Source: Ideonella sp.
GTDB taxonomy: Bacteria > Pseudomonadota > Gammaproteobacteria > Burkholderiales > Burkholderiaceae_C
Direction of reading: 5' to 3'
DNA: 64,000 nucleotides
NCBI GenBank assembly: GCA_016721465.1
Contig: JADKIA010000031.1
Span: 618,334-682,333, forward strand
Positions within the stretch are counted from its first letter, which is position 1. Every line of letters starts with the position of its first letter. The translations under genes and the position numbers were made by a program. Shown here one piece after another: positions 63,614-64,000 of this stretch. The notes beneath the pieces are model-generated. The model did no database searches and was not told the origin of the DNA. It worked only from the letters and a program-made list of their open reading frames with translations.

Positions 63614-64000
63614 ATGACCGGGGATCGTCGGACGATGACGTCAGCAGCCGTGCCCGCCGTGTCCGGTCGACCAGCGCAACAGCATTGGCGTGTGTGCCTG
63701 CTCGGCTTGCCCTGCCCGGTCGGTGATGATCCTGCTGTCATGGTCAGGCTCTCGCCGAAGGATGCAGCATTGCTGGCGGTGGTGGCGCTCGACGGCCCAT
63801 TGGCCACAGACCGATGTCGCGGCGCTGATCTGGCCCGATCTGGAACGCAGGAAGGGCCGACACCAACCTGCGCCAGCGCCTGTTTTCAGGATGCGGCGCG
63901 AGATTGCGCACTAACCTGATCGTCAGTGGCGGCCTTGTTGCGGCTCGGCCCGCAGGTGCAGACTGATCTGGCCCCACCTTGTTGCGCATTGGTACCGATG
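63614..64000 (+). pseudogene. SARP/BTAD-type transcriptional activator, N-terminal part, frameshifted and cut by window edge
   Basis: From about 63614 the sequence reads WRVCLLGLPCPV, then VRLSPKDAALLAVVALDGPL, the start of a winged HTH as in SARP-like activators. Switching frames after 63808 yields DVAALIWPDLERRK, and later TNLRQRLFRMRREIA. This is the usual second half of the DNA-binding domain in Burkholderiales SARP-type proteins. At least two indels are needed. The rest lies beyond the window, so it is unclear whether the gene is intact. Confidence 0.5.

Overview
The window is GC-rich, gene-dense DNA of a proteobacterium. Gene content points to Burkholderiales, most likely a Comamonadaceae-type or Rubrivivax/Leptothrix-type betaproteobacterium. 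The evidence is many LysR regulators, tripartite transporters (TRAP-TAXI and a Bug-type binding protein), a fused SpmA-SpmB protein, a DcaP-like porin, a class A RNase P RNA, and short GC-rich dispersed repeats at gene ends. This placement is inferred from gene content, not from a search.

Layout. 1-6 kb: glutamyl-Q tRNA(Asp) synthetase (cut by the window edge), a LysR regulator, pirin, a hotdog thioesterase, an Atm1-type ABC exporter and a HypT-like LysR. 6.3-10.5 kb: a four-gene general amino-acid ABC importer (aapJQMP). 10.6-16.7 kb: a tyrosine phosphatase, pyrC, a broken FAD protein, a YCII protein, a lipoprotein penicillin/AHL-acylase homologue and cysteine synthase. 16.7-21.5 kb: rnpB, a Bcr/CflA exporter, an alpha-carbonic anhydrase and a GMC oxidoreductase. 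21.6-29.7 kb: a taurine module with a tauABC-sulP operon, the MocR-type regulator tauR and divergent tauXY. Paired CTGG-type direct repeats with a 23-bp period lie upstream of both tauA and tauX.

30-43 kb is an accessory island: hsdR, fic, a gene of unknown function, a HipA-like kinase gene split by an insertion sequence, a DUF1016/HsdS chimaera and hsdM. It sits between a housekeeping oxidoreductase (LhgO-like) and a tartrate dehydrogenase gene (ttuC). The insertion sequence has 5-bp target duplications, and removing it restores the kinase frame exactly. 44-50 kb: marC, a second polar amino-acid ABC importer followed by its own porin, an EamA exporter and a Crp/Fnr regulator.

51-61 kb: a catabolic cluster of FAS1-like dehydratase, CaiB-type CoA transferase, CitE-type lyase and an aspartase/fumarase-superfamily lyase, facing a TRAP-TAXI transporter operon. 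The first three enzymes match the logic of mesaconyl/citramalyl-CoA breakdown to pyruvate and acetyl-CoA. 61-64 kb: a membrane-anchored coiled-coil response regulator, a Bug-type binding protein and the start of a SARP-like regulator.

Caution: from about 38 kb onward many genes carry one- or two-base indels (IS transposase, hsdS, hsdM, dehydratase, lyase, spmAB, TRAP permease, Bug, SARP). One more lies in the FAD protein near 12.9 kb. The number and type of these shifts suggest sequence error rather than true decay, so most of these genes are probably intact in the organism.
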